A stretch of 6,863 bases of DNA from JAPHSX01 sp050298555 (GCA_050298555.1 JBNKUL010000067.1:1-6863); one strand, 5' to 3'; shown: positions 1 to 6,520, counted from the first letter of the stretch. The notes: a model not told the origin generated them from the sequence alone. Translations and numbers: made by a program.

Positions 1-1252
1 TGAGCGTCTCGGGATAGTTGCGGGCGCGGTAGCGGAACAGCATCTCCGGCAGGCGCTTGTCGTCGAAGCTGAAGCCCTGGCCACCCAGCTCCTCGGGGGC
101 GGTGTTGTGGATGCGGTTCATCACCCCCTTGTCGCCATCGCCAAAGAAGCCGCCGCCGTAGAGCATCAGGTCCGGGTCGGTGCGCGGCTCGAACTCCCGC
201 GGCTCGAAGATCTTGGCGATCTTCTGCTGGATCGCCTTTCTTGAGGCCAGCAGGGCCATGCGGTTTTTCTGGCAGGTCATGATATCGATGTTGAGTCGCT
301 TGGCCGCCTCGCCGGTGAGGGTGGAGGTAGGGGCGATCACCGGGCACTTGTTGATGTGGATCTGCTTCAGCGCCGGGCGCTCCACCCCCTCGGGCAGCTC
401 TGCCGTCGGCGTATAGAGGCGCTCGCGCAGCTTGTTCGCCCCCAGCTCCAGCAACATCTTCGGGTCCTGCGACAGGTCGTAGACGATAATGCCGTTCTTG
501 TTGGTAGGGTGGCTGGCGATGGGCACCACCATGCGGGTATTACCGTGGTCGCTGCCGTACATGCCGGAGGTGTGAAGGATGGGGGTCATCTCCTTGAGGT
601 CGATGAGCTTCTGCACCTCGTTCTTGCGCCGCAGCCGGTAACAGAAGTCGAACAGCTTGGGCTGCTTCTCCTTAATTAATTTGGCCATGGCGATGGTGGC
701 ATAGACATCGGAGAGGGCATCGTGGGCCTGCTCGTGGCCGATACCGTTGGCGGCAGTCAGCTCCTCCAGCTTGAAGCTGGGGCGTGGCGCGTCCTCACGT
801 TGCGGCCAGGTGATCCCCTCCGGCCGCAGATCGTGGCAGGCACGCACCATATCGATGATGTCCCAGCGCGAGTTGCCGTTCTGCCACTCGCGGGCGTAGG
901 GGTCGTAGAGGTTGCGGTAGAGGGTGTTGCGGGTCACCTCGTCATCGAAGCGTAGCGAGTTGTAGCCGACGCCGCAGGTACCGGGGGCGGAGAGCTCCTC
1001 CAGGATGCGGGCGATGAACTCGGCCTCCGGCAGCCCCTGCTCCAGCGCCTGCTGCGGGGTGATGCCGGTGATCAGCGAGGAGATGGGGTGCGGCAGGGTA
1101 TCGGGTGCCGGGCGGGCGAAGATGTTGAGCGGCTCGCCGATAATGTTGAGCTCCTCGTCGGTACGCACCCCGGCGAACTGCACCGGGCGGTCGCGCACCG
1201 GGTCCACGCCAAAGGTCTCGTAGTCGTGCCAATAGAGGGTGTTGTCCGCCAT
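1..1252 (-). CDS. sbcB: Exodeoxyribonuclease I, 3' end beyond window
   Basis: Exonuclease I degrades single-stranded DNA from 3' to 5' in the cytoplasm and acts in recombination, mismatch repair and removal of 3' overhangs. The frame is open from an ATG at 1252 down to the left edge of the window, giving 417 visible codons; the E. coli enzyme has about 475 residues, so roughly the last 12% is missing. The DEDDh exonuclease residues are all visible: D10 and E12 in HDYETFG, D103 in YNSLRFDDEV, and H177 with D182 in AHDALSDVYAT. These match the spacing of E. coli D15, E17, D108, H181 and D186. The later part contains typical ExoI segments such as LHTSGMYGSDHG and NKCPVIAPTSTL. An AGGA (1260-1263) lies seven bases before the ATG, supporting this start. 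The gene is divergent from the phosphatase at 1371. Identification is firm; only the C-terminus is unseen. Confidence 0.96.
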   Translation of the reverse strand, partial: MADNTLYWHDYETFGVDPVRDRPVQFAGVRTDEELNIIGEPLNIFARPAPDTLPHPISSLITGITPQQALEQGLPEAEFIARILEELSAPGTCGVGYNSLRFDDEVTRNTLYRNLYDPYAREWQNGNSRWDIIDMVRACHDLRPEGITWPQREDAPRPSFKLEELTAANGIGHEQAHDALSDVYATIAMAKLIKEKQPKLFDFCYRLRRKNEVQKLIDLKEMTPILHTSGMYGSDHGNTRMVVPIASHPTNKNGIIVYDLSQDPKMLLELGANKLRERLYTPTAELPEGVERPALKQIHINKCPVIAPTSTLTGEAAKRLNIDIMTCQKNRMALLASRKAIQQKIAKIFEPREFEPRTDPDLMLYGGGFFGDGDKGVMNRIHNTAPEELGGQGFSFDDKRLPEMLFRYRARNYPETL

Positions 1253-1312
1253 GTCTTCGTCCTGTATTGAGTGGCCGGATACTCTATCACAGGGCTCCAG
1301 AGCGTTATCCCT

Positions 1313-1341
1313 TTGTTGCTCCCCCACCCATCTGTTATAAC
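1313..1341 (+). promoter_or_regulatory. Possible sigma-70 promoter for the phosphatase gene
   Basis: A TATAAC (1336-1341) matches five of six bases of the -10 consensus. A weak TTGTTG (1313-1318, three of six matches) sits 17 bases upstream. Transcription would start near 1348, leaving a short leader before the AGGAG ribosome site (1360-1364) and the ATG at 1371. The site lies in the 118-base spacer between divergent sbcB and the phosphatase, where a rightward promoter is expected. The call rests on position and the -10 element. Confidence 0.4.
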
Positions 1342-1370
1342 CTTCGGCCTACTTAGTCGAGGAGCGTCGC

Positions 1371-2204
1371 ATGGAACAAGATATCCCCCTCTCCAAACTG
1401 GTCAGCCTGGGGCTAAAGGCGGTCACCGCCGCCGCCAGTGAGGTGTCGCGTGCGCAGTTCGCCCTCGACTACAGGACCCTATTCAAGGCCGACGGCAGCC
1501 CCGCCACCGATGCCGACCGTGCCTCTGAGCAGATCATCATCGACACCATCCTTGCCGCCTACCCGGAGCACCGCCTTCACGGCGAGGAGTTCGGGCCACA
1601 GAACAGCGACTCGGGCAGCCCCTACCTGTGGGTGTTCGACCCCATCGACGGCACCTGGTCGTTCCTCAACCAGGAGAACACCGCCTGCATCAACCTGGCG
1701 CTCTATCACGACAATAAGCTACTGCTGGGGATCGTCTTCAATCCCGTTAACCATGAGGTGTTCCTGGCAGCGTATGGACAGGGCGCCAGCCTCAACGGCC
1801 GTGAGCTGCCGCTTACCAACTGGGAAACCCTGCAACAGGGGGTGATGAACTACCACCTGCCACGCAGCCACACGGCAGGGATCCGCTCCCTGCTCAATAT
1901 CTGGTCGGAAGGGCACATCGGCAAGCTGATCAGCCAGGGCGGCTCCCCCGCCTACGGCCTGGCGATGGTCGCCAAGGGTGCGCACAGCAGCTTCCTGATG
2001 GCGGGCAAACCGAACGGCGCCGATCCCTGGGACCTCAGCGCAGGTACCCTGCTGGTGCGCCGTGCGGGCGGGGTGGTGACCGACCTTCGTGGCAACGACA
2101 TCGACCCGCTGGGCCACAGCGACTACCTGCTGGCGAGCACCAACCCGAGGGTGCATGAGCAGCTACTGGGCTTGCTGCGCGACTACCACTTTCTCGCCCA
2201 TTAA
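1371..2204 (+). CDS. Inositol monophosphatase family phosphatase
   Basis: This 277-residue protein belongs to the Mg-dependent, Li-sensitive inositol monophosphatase superfamily (IMPase, SuhB, HisN, CysQ and relatives), which removes phosphate from small phosphorylated metabolites. Its length is normal for the family. Visible motifs are KADGSPATDAD (39-49), GEEFG (71-75, metal ligand E72), WVFDPIDGTWSF (87-98, ligands D90 and D93) and DPWDLSAGTLLVRRAGG (218-234, ligand D221), so the active site appears complete. The signature reads DGTWSF where many members have DGTxNF. There is no signal peptide or membrane segment, so it should be cytoplasmic. The start is supported by AGGAG at 1360-1364, six bases before the ATG. 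The substrate cannot be told from sequence: histidinol phosphate, inositol phosphate, PAP or another sugar phosphate are all possible. It does not look like a close SuhB orthologue, so no symbol is given. A strong hairpin follows the stop codon. Confidence 0.92.
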   Translation: MEQDIPLSKLVSLGLKAVTAAASEVSRAQFALDYRTLFKADGSPATDADRASEQIIIDTILAAYPEHRLHGEEFGPQNSDSGSPYLWVFDPIDGTWSFLNQENTACINLALYHDNKLLLGIVFNPVNHEVFLAAYGQGASLNGRELPLTNWETLQQGVMNYHLPRSHTAGIRSLLNIWSEGHIGKLISQGGSPAYGLAMVAKGAHSSFLMAGKPNGADPWDLSAGTLLVRRAGGVVTDLRGNDIDPLGHSDYLLASTNPRVHEQLLGLLRDYHFLAH

Positions 2205-2206
2205 GC

Positions 2207-2233
2207 AGGCCATGCTTCGCTGAAGCATGGTCT
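2207..2233. repeat. Strong hairpin after phosphatase gene, REP-like or terminator
   Basis: AGGCCATGCTTC (2207-2218) pairs with GAAGCATGGTCT (2222-2233) across a GCT loop. The stem is 12 base pairs with a single G-T wobble and begins three bases after the phosphatase stop codon. No run of T follows on the plus strand, so a classical intrinsic terminator is not well supported. A REP-type palindrome or an mRNA-end-protecting hairpin fits as well. The cytochrome gene starts 39 bases downstream in the same direction, so the hairpin may separate or differentially stabilise the two messages. Confidence 0.6.
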
Positions 2234-2272
2234 ACACTGTGATCACTCTGATTCTGGCGAGAGGGAACTGAG

Positions 2273-2671
2273 ATGGATCACGCCAAGCGCCCATGGATAT
2301 TGATCGGGGCACTCCTGCTATTAGCGGGATGCGACAACGATCTCCACGACCACCCACAGTTAACCACCAGCAAGCAGCTGTTCGAGCACCACTGTGCCGG
2401 TTGCCACAACAGCTCAGGCTCCGGCAACTTCCTCGCCGGTGTTCCGGCCAACCGGGGCACCGCCCTGACGCAGGGGCAGATATCCCACCTCATCCGGGGG
2501 CAGGGCACGCCGAACGGTGTGCAAATGCCCACCTTCCCCGATATGCCGGCAAGGGAGGCGAAGCTAATCGCCGCCTACGTCAAACAGCTTGAAGCTACTC
2601 AGCCGGAGGAGGCCGCTGCGCCACACTACGCCTGGACAGAGGGCGCACAATCAGCAGCGTCGCAGCGCTAG
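2273..2671 (+). CDS. Small monoheme cytochrome c lipoprotein
   Basis: The product is a 132-residue class I c-type cytochrome, expected to carry electrons in the periplasm while anchored by a lipid. It opens with a short basic stretch (KR at 5-6), a hydrophobic segment (8-19) and a lipobox LAGC with the lipidated cysteine at C20. Heme attachment is CAGCH (41-45). M85 in QMPTFPDMP is the likely distal heme ligand, and the AKLIAAYVKQLE helix (about 95-107) is the usual C-terminal helix of this fold. The residue after the lipidated Cys is Asp, which in enterobacteria keeps lipoproteins in the inner membrane; that this holds here is inference. The last 25 or so residues are a low-complexity tail. 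An AGAGG (2260-2264) precedes the ATG by eight bases. No oxidase or dehydrogenase partner lies in the window. The 3' end overlaps a convergent membrane protein gene by 77 bases. The redox partner is unknown. Confidence 0.88.
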   Translation: MDHAKRPWILIGALLLLAGCDNDLHDHPQLTTSKQLFEHHCAGCHNSSGSGNFLAGVPANRGTALTQGQISHLIRGQGTPNGVQMPTFPDMPAREAKLIAAYVKQLEATQPEEAAAPHYAWTEGAQSAASQR

Positions 2672-2846
2672 CCACAACCATCGACAGCAGCAGCAAGGGC
2701 CACAACAGGGGCAGCATCTCCCAGCCGATGGCCGCTACCATCCACTCCCCTTCTGTAGTACCCACAGAGAGGGCAAACTGCTCGACCACCACATTGCTGT
2801 AATACAGCAGCAACGCCAACAGGGCCGCATAAATCGCCATGCACAT
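2595..2846 (-). CDS. Small membrane protein with two predicted helices, unknown
   Basis: I do not recognise this 83-residue protein. Two hydrophobic segments are clear: about 4-22 (AIYAALLALLLYYSNVVV) and about 45-66 (LPLLWPLLLLSMVVASAATL). Between them is a loop carrying only acidic charges, and the tail RPLSRR is basic. By the positive-inside rule both ends would be cytoplasmic and the loop periplasmic. The start at 2846 is supported by AGGAAGAGG (2854-2862), seven bases upstream; a second ATG two codons later is an alternative. Codons favour G or C at the third position, as in neighbouring genes, which argues against a chance frame. The last 77 bases run antisense to the end of the cytochrome gene, so each protein's variable tail is encoded over the other's. 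No function is proposed. It could still be a spurious frame, since GC-rich antisense frames can look hydrophobic. Confidence 0.6.
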   Translation of the reverse strand: MCMAIYAALLALLLYYSNVVVEQFALSVGTTEGEWMVAAIGWEMLPLLWPLLLLSMVVASAATLLIVRPLSRRSVAQRPPPAE

Positions 2847-2853
2847 AGGGACG

Positions 2854-2862
2854 CCTCTTCCT
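2854..2862 (-). promoter_or_regulatory. Ribosome binding site of the small membrane protein
   Basis: Read on the minus strand this is AGGAAGAGG, a strong purine-rich Shine-Dalgarno-like site. It ends seven bases before the ATG at 2846. It is the main evidence that the small overlapping frame is translated and that the first of its two nearby ATG codons is the start. Confidence 0.5.
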
Positions 2863-2934
2863 ATTGGTTTGACACGTTAATGATCATTTTCGGAATTAGT
2901 AGCTGCACCAGTATCGCACCTTCCGTTTCCCATA

Positions 2935-3009
2935 GGGAGTGAACGGTTACTGCACTCCATCGATAGCGGCTACACCATCTTTGCGGAGAAGGTGGTACTC
3001 TACGAGTAG
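2935..3009 (+). pseudogene. Possible C-terminal remnant of a lost gene
   Basis: The frame ending at TAG (3007-3009) reads LLHSIDSGYTIFAEKVVLYE from 2947. Its codons are strongly biased to G or C in the third position, much like the real genes here. The frame is open back to a TGA at 2881-2883 but contains no ATG or GTG upstream of this stretch, so it cannot be a normal intact gene. It may be the 3' end of a gene deleted during rearrangement, or simply a chance run. The family is not recognised. Only the last 20 or so codons look coding; the left limit is approximate. Confidence 0.25.
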
Positions 3010-3029
3010 CGTTCACACCCGGTTAATTG

Positions 3030-5939
3030 ATGAATATTCTTCTGACTAAACGCAGTGGCCCACTGACGCTCACCTTCGCCCTGGTGCTGCTAGGCCTCTT
3101 CTCCAGCGTGATGCTCTACTTCCTCGATCGTATCGAGGAGGGGCTGCGTACACAGTGGGGGCAATCCCTCTCCGCCGTACTGGAAACGACCAACCATGCC
3201 CTGCACCACTGGGAAGGTATTCAGAAAGAGATGGTCACGAATACCGCGAGCAACCCACAGTTGGTCGCTCTGGTTGAGGCACTGCTGGCGCTGCCAAGGG
3301 ATAAAGCTGAGCTGGAGGCCAGCTTCGAGCTGGACGACCTGCGTAAGCTGATGCTGCCCGCCATCAAGGCCTACCGCTATACCGGATTTCGTGTCATCAC
3401 CAGCGACCATTTCGTGATCGCCGCCCGTCATCCACGAGGTGTCGCCACTGCCCAGCCTCTTGGCCAGTATGGCGACTACCTTGATCGCGCACTGGCCGGG
3501 GAGGTCGTGATGACCCCGCCCTTCGCCTTCAAGCACCCGTTGTACCAGGGGGCATTGCGACCCGCCCTGTTTGCCGTGGCACCGATACGCAACCAGAAGC
3601 AGGAGATCATCGCCGCCCTGGCACTGCACATCGAGCCCACCGAGAAATTCGCCACCACCGGAACGATGGCACGGATGGGGGAGAGTGGCGACAGCTACTT
3701 TTTTGACCGTCGTGGTCGGGTCCTCTCCCCGCTACGCTTCGAAAACGAGTTACAGGCAGCCGGTATCCTGCAACCTGGCCAGCCCAGCCTGCTGACCATG
3801 TCCCTGCACAATCCGGGCATCGATATTCGTAGGCAACCACTCTCCCCGGCCGACTATTCGCGGCGCCCCCTCACCCGCATGGCCAATGCGGCAATCCAGG
3901 GAAGCAACGGCCTCGATATTGAGGGCTACCAGGATTACCGCGGCGTCAATGTCATCGGTGCCTGGCACTGGGATGCGGATATGGGATTCGGCATAGCAGT
4001 CGAACTGGATGAGGCCGAGGCCTTAGGTCCCTACCGGATCATGCGCTCGGCCGTGCTCTCTGCACTGGGGTTTGGACTTGCACTAATGCTGGTACTGCTT
4101 GCCCTGCTATTTTTGCAGCGGCGCGCGGCCTACCTGAATGCCGAAACGGAGGCCAGGGCACGCCGTGAGGTCGAACAGGCCTATGCCGAGCTCTCCGACA
4201 GCCAGGAGCTGAACCAGCTGCTGCTGGAGTCTTCTGCACAGGGCATCTACGGTATTGACCGCCAGGGCAGGTGCATTTTTGTCAACCCCTCCTGCCTGAA
4301 GCTGCTCGGCTACAGCGAGGCAGAGGAACTGCTTGGTAAGAACATCCACCGGCTGGTTCACCACAGCCACCCTGACGGCAGCCATTACCCTGAGGAGAAC
4401 TGTCCGATCAGGTTGGCGTTTAACGAAGGGGACGGCGTGCGTATCGAGGACGATGTTTTTTGGCGCAAGGACGGTTCAGCCTTCCCGGTGGAGTATCACG
4501 CCCTAGCGATGAAGAAGGCGGGGGAGATCGTCGGTGTGGTAACCACCTTCTCCGACATCACTGAACGCAAGAACGCCGAACAATATTTGCTGGAGAGCAA
4601 AAAGCAGCTTGAGGAGATCGCCTACTTCGATCCCCTGACGGGCCTCCCCAACCGACGCCTGATGGTTGACCGCTTAAAACACGCACTGGCGGCCGCGGAG
4701 CGGAGCAAGACACAGGTCGCCGTCTGCTACCTCGACCTGGACGGCTTCAAACCGGTCAACGACAAACTGGGCCACGATGCCGGCGACAGGCTGCTGCGCG
4801 AGGTCGCAAACCGCCTGTCGCAAACCCTGCGACAGGAAGATACCGTTTCCCGCATCGGTGGCGATGAGTTCGTCCTCATCATCGGCAGCCTGAAAGGGAT
4901 CGATGAATGTACCAGGCTGCTGCAACGCGTTCTGGAGATCATCTCCTCGCCCTACCCGGGAATCGATGGCAACCTCCCCATCTCCGTTAGCATTGGCGTG
5001 ACCCTCTACCCCGATGAGCGTTCAGATGCCGATACGCTATTGCGACATGCGGACCAGACTATGTACCTGGCAAAGCAGAGTGGCAAGAACCGCTACCAGT
5101 ATTTCGACCCCAGGCAGGATCAACGGGTTCGCGCCCAACTGGCGCACCTGGAACGAATTGAACAGGCCATTGACGCTGAAGAGATGGTCCTTCACTACCA
5201 GCCCAAACTCGATATGCGGCACGGCACCGTAGAAGGCGTTGAGGTATTGGTACGTTGGCAACACCCTGAAATGGGCCTGCTGCCGCCCTCCGAGTTTCTA
5301 CCGCTGATCGAGAACAGCGAACTGTCGGTCAAACTGGACCAGTGGGTCGTCAGCACCGCCCTGCAGCAGCTCAGCCGCTGGAATGAGCAGGGGCTGAAGC
5401 TTGAGCTCAACCTCAATATCTCACCACGGTCACTGCAGCGAGACACCTTTATCAGCGACATCATTGCGCTGCTTGAGAAACAGCCCACGATTAAACCCGA
5501 ACAGATCATCCTGGAGATCCTCGAGAGCAGCGCACTCGACGACCTGGTGAAAGTCACCACCATTATGCAAAGTGCAAAAGAAAAAGGCATCCGCTTCGCG
5601 CTCGACGACTTCGGCACCGGATACTCATCATTAACCTATTTCCGTCGCCTGCCGGTAACGATCCTGAAGGTCGATCAATCCTTTATTCGTGACATGCTGG
5701 AAGACAGCGACGACTTCGCCGTGGTGCAGGGCATCATCAACCTGGCCAAGGCCTTCGGCATGGAGGTCATCGCCGAAGGTGTTGAGACGGAACAGCATGG
5801 CGTGTCGCTGTTACAACTCGGCTGTGACATCGCACAGGGCTACGGCATCGCCCGCCCGATGCCGGCGGAGGAGTTGGTGGGATGGATTGAGGGGTATCGG
5901 GCGCCAGCTTCGTGGCAACAGATTGATGCGCAACATTAA
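3030..5939 (+). CDS. Membrane sensor with Cache, PAS, GGDEF and EAL domains
   Basis: This 969-residue inner-membrane protein probably controls c-di-GMP. The order is: membrane helix (about 12-32); periplasmic region (about 33-335) with Cache-like segments GESGDSYFFDRRGRVLSPLRF near 217-237 and a GYQDYRGVNVIGAWHW segment near its end; second helix (about 341-362); PAS (about 394-515); GGDEF (about 528-690); EAL (about 705-960). The cyclase motif GGDEF is intact (610-614), as are DPLTGLPNR and DLDGFK (569-574). The inhibitory I-site RQED (601-604) lies exactly five residues before it. The phosphodiesterase signature is EVL (738-740) instead of EAL, but the catalytic glutamate and other key residues remain: N796, E829 or E832 in LEILES, D859-D860 in DDFGTGYSSL, K880, E916 and Q936. 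Both activities are therefore possible, with the balance set by an unknown periplasmic ligand and by the PAS domain. The ATG at 3030 is preceded by TTG at 3027 and TAA at 3024; no clear Shine-Dalgarno site is seen. Confidence 0.95.
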   Translation: MNILLTKRSGPLTLTFALVLLGLFSSVMLYFLDRIEEGLRTQWGQSLSAVLETTNHALHHWEGIQKEMVTNTASNPQLVALVEALLALPRDKAELEASFELDDLRKLMLPAIKAYRYTGFRVITSDHFVIAARHPRGVATAQPLGQYGDYLDRALAGEVVMTPPFAFKHPLYQGALRPALFAVAPIRNQKQEIIAALALHIEPTEKFATTGTMARMGESGDSYFFDRRGRVLSPLRFENELQAAGILQPGQPSLLTMSLHNPGIDIRRQPLSPADYSRRPLTRMANAAIQGSNGLDIEGYQDYRGVNVIGAWHWDADMGFGIAVELDEAEALGPYRIMRSAVLSALGFGLALMLVLLALLFLQRRAAYLNAETEARARREVEQAYAELSDSQELNQLLLESSAQGIYGIDRQGRCIFVNPSCLKLLGYSEAEELLGKNIHRLVHHSHPDGSHYPEENCPIRLAFNEGDGVRIEDDVFWRKDGSAFPVEYHALAMKKAGEIVGVVTTFSDITERKNAEQYLLESKKQLEEIAYFDPLTGLPNRRLMVDRLKHALAAAERSKTQVAVCYLDLDGFKPVNDKLGHDAGDRLLREVANRLSQTLRQEDTVSRIGGDEFVLIIGSLKGIDECTRLLQRVLEIISSPYPGIDGNLPISVSIGVTLYPDERSDADTLLRHADQTMYLAKQSGKNRYQYFDPRQDQRVRAQLAHLERIEQAIDAEEMVLHYQPKLDMRHGTVEGVEVLVRWQHPEMGLLPPSEFLPLIENSELSVKLDQWVVSTALQQLSRWNEQGLKLELNLNISPRSLQRDTFISDIIALLEKQPTIKPEQIILEILESSALDDLVKVTTIMQSAKEKGIRFALDDFGTGYSSLTYFRRLPVTILKVDQSFIRDMLEDSDDFAVVQGIINLAKAFGMEVIAEGVETEQHGVSLLQLGCDIAQGYGIARPMPAEELVGWIEGYRAPASWQQIDAQH

Positions 5940-5949
5940 TGGCAAAATC

Positions 5950-5974
5950 GGTGGATGCGCTTCGCTTATCCACC
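5950..5974. repeat. REP-like hairpin, possible terminator in convergent gap
   Basis: GGTGGAT (5950-5956) pairs perfectly with ATCCACC (5968-5974). Inside, GCG (5957-5959) pairs with CGC (5963-5965) over a CTT loop, leaving TT as a bulge. From memory, palindromes with a TGGAT...ATCCACC core and a GCGC-rich centre recur between genes in many proteobacteria, so this is likely a repeat family member. On the plus strand a TTTTT run (5979-5983) follows after four other bases, so it may also terminate the c-di-GMP gene. It fills nearly the whole gap between that gene's stop and the methyltransferase stop at 5975-5977. Confidence 0.65.
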
Positions 5975-6520
5975 CTACTTTTTAGCCACCAGCCTCGCCT
6001 CCCCACCCTCTTCATAAACCACTACCTCCAACCCGGCAAACAAGTGCAGTAACTCCCTCTCTCCCAGCAGGAAGTGCGGATTGCTCGGCCCCTCGCCGTT
6101 TGGCTTATGGTGAGAAAAGGTTTGGTAGAAGAGTAATCCGCCCGGTTTAAGTGCTTTCGTTATCGCCCCGCACAGCTCGCGCTCAAGAAAGCGGCTAATG
6201 ACAATGAGATCGAAACGCTCATCTTCAGGTGGATTGGCAACACAGTCGCGTACCTGGGTATGAATGTTGAGGCCCTGTTGCCGTGCTGTCTGGTTCAGTT
6301 TATCGATCGCCACCGGCGAGATATCCCAGGCGTGAACCTCAAGGCCTCTCTGTGCAAGGAACAAGGCATTACCACCAAGGCCGCAGGCGAGATCCAGCGC
6401 CTTACCGCTTTTGGGTATCAGTCTTTCGTTTTGGCTAAGAACTGCGGCAACCGTGTCGACATTGCCGTGGCTGTCGCGATAGCGCGCATCCCACTTGCGC
6501 CTTACGGCATCACCCTCCAT
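5975..6520 (-). CDS. Class I SAM-dependent methyltransferase, TehB-like
   Basis: The 181-residue product has the Rossmann-like methyltransferase fold and transfers a methyl group from S-adenosylmethionine to an unknown acceptor in the cytoplasm. Motif I is LDLACGLGGNALFLAQRG (42-59). The acidic end of strand 2 is in VHAWDIS (D66), which would bind the SAM ribose. RFDLIVISRFLE is motif-IV-like, followed by LKPGGLLFYQTFS (124-136), typical of post-I region strands. The family resemblance is to small TehB or UbiE-type enzymes; the substrate cannot be inferred. I chose the ATG at 6520 because it overlaps the trkH stop codon as TAATG, the usual mark of translational coupling, and because MEGDAVRRKWDARY is a typical start for this group. 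A longer frame begins at 6607, but its first 29 residues lie antisense-free inside trkH in another frame and look non-coding. It converges on the c-di-GMP gene. Confidence 0.88.
   Translation of the reverse strand: MEGDAVRRKWDARYRDSHGNVDTVAAVLSQNERLIPKSGKALDLACGLGGNALFLAQRGLEVHAWDISPVAIDKLNQTARQQGLNIHTQVRDCVANPPEDERFDLIVISRFLERELCGAITKALKPGGLLFYQTFSHHKPNGEGPSNPHFLLGERELLHLFAGLEVVVYEEGGEARLVAKK

Larger units (their letters stand above)
2847..3029. other. Divergent gap before the c-di-GMP gene
   Basis: This 183-base spacer separates the leftward small membrane gene from the rightward sensor gene and should hold promoters for both. A perfect TTGACA (2869-2874, plus strand) is present, but the best hexamer at proper spacing, CGGAAT (2891-2896), is a poor -10. 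A ten-base perfect palindrome AATGATCATT spans 2879-2888 and could be an operator. GGAGTG (2936-2941) and CACTCC (2953-2958) form a six-base inverted repeat with an 11-base loop. The right part includes a coding-like stretch listed separately. No promoter can be called with confidence. Confidence 0.35.

Noticed and set aside
356..955. Plus-strand frames over the first kilobase
   Set aside because: The minus strand encodes exonuclease I with all catalytic residues; the plus frames are its complement.
1719..2156. 145-codon minus-strand frame inside the phosphatase gene
   Set aside because: It is opposite clear IMPase motifs, and its composition reflects the complement of GC-rich codons.
2207..2233. 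Classical rho-independent terminator for the phosphatase gene
   Set aside because: The stem is strong but is followed by ACACTG rather than a T run, so the terminator label is not asserted.
2879..2888. Fur box reading of the AATGATCATT palindrome
   Set aside because: Only part of the Fur consensus is present and it lacks the repeated GATAAT hexamers, so it is reported only as a palindrome.
2589..2942. 117-codon plus-strand frame across the cytochrome end and the gap
   Set aside because: The translation is Gln, Arg and His-rich without domains, and lies mostly opposite the better-supported small membrane gene; it looks like a shadow frame.
5195..5617. 140-codon minus-strand frame inside the EAL region
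   Set aside because: It is antisense to a fully recognisable EAL domain, Ser-rich and without a family, so it is a shadow.
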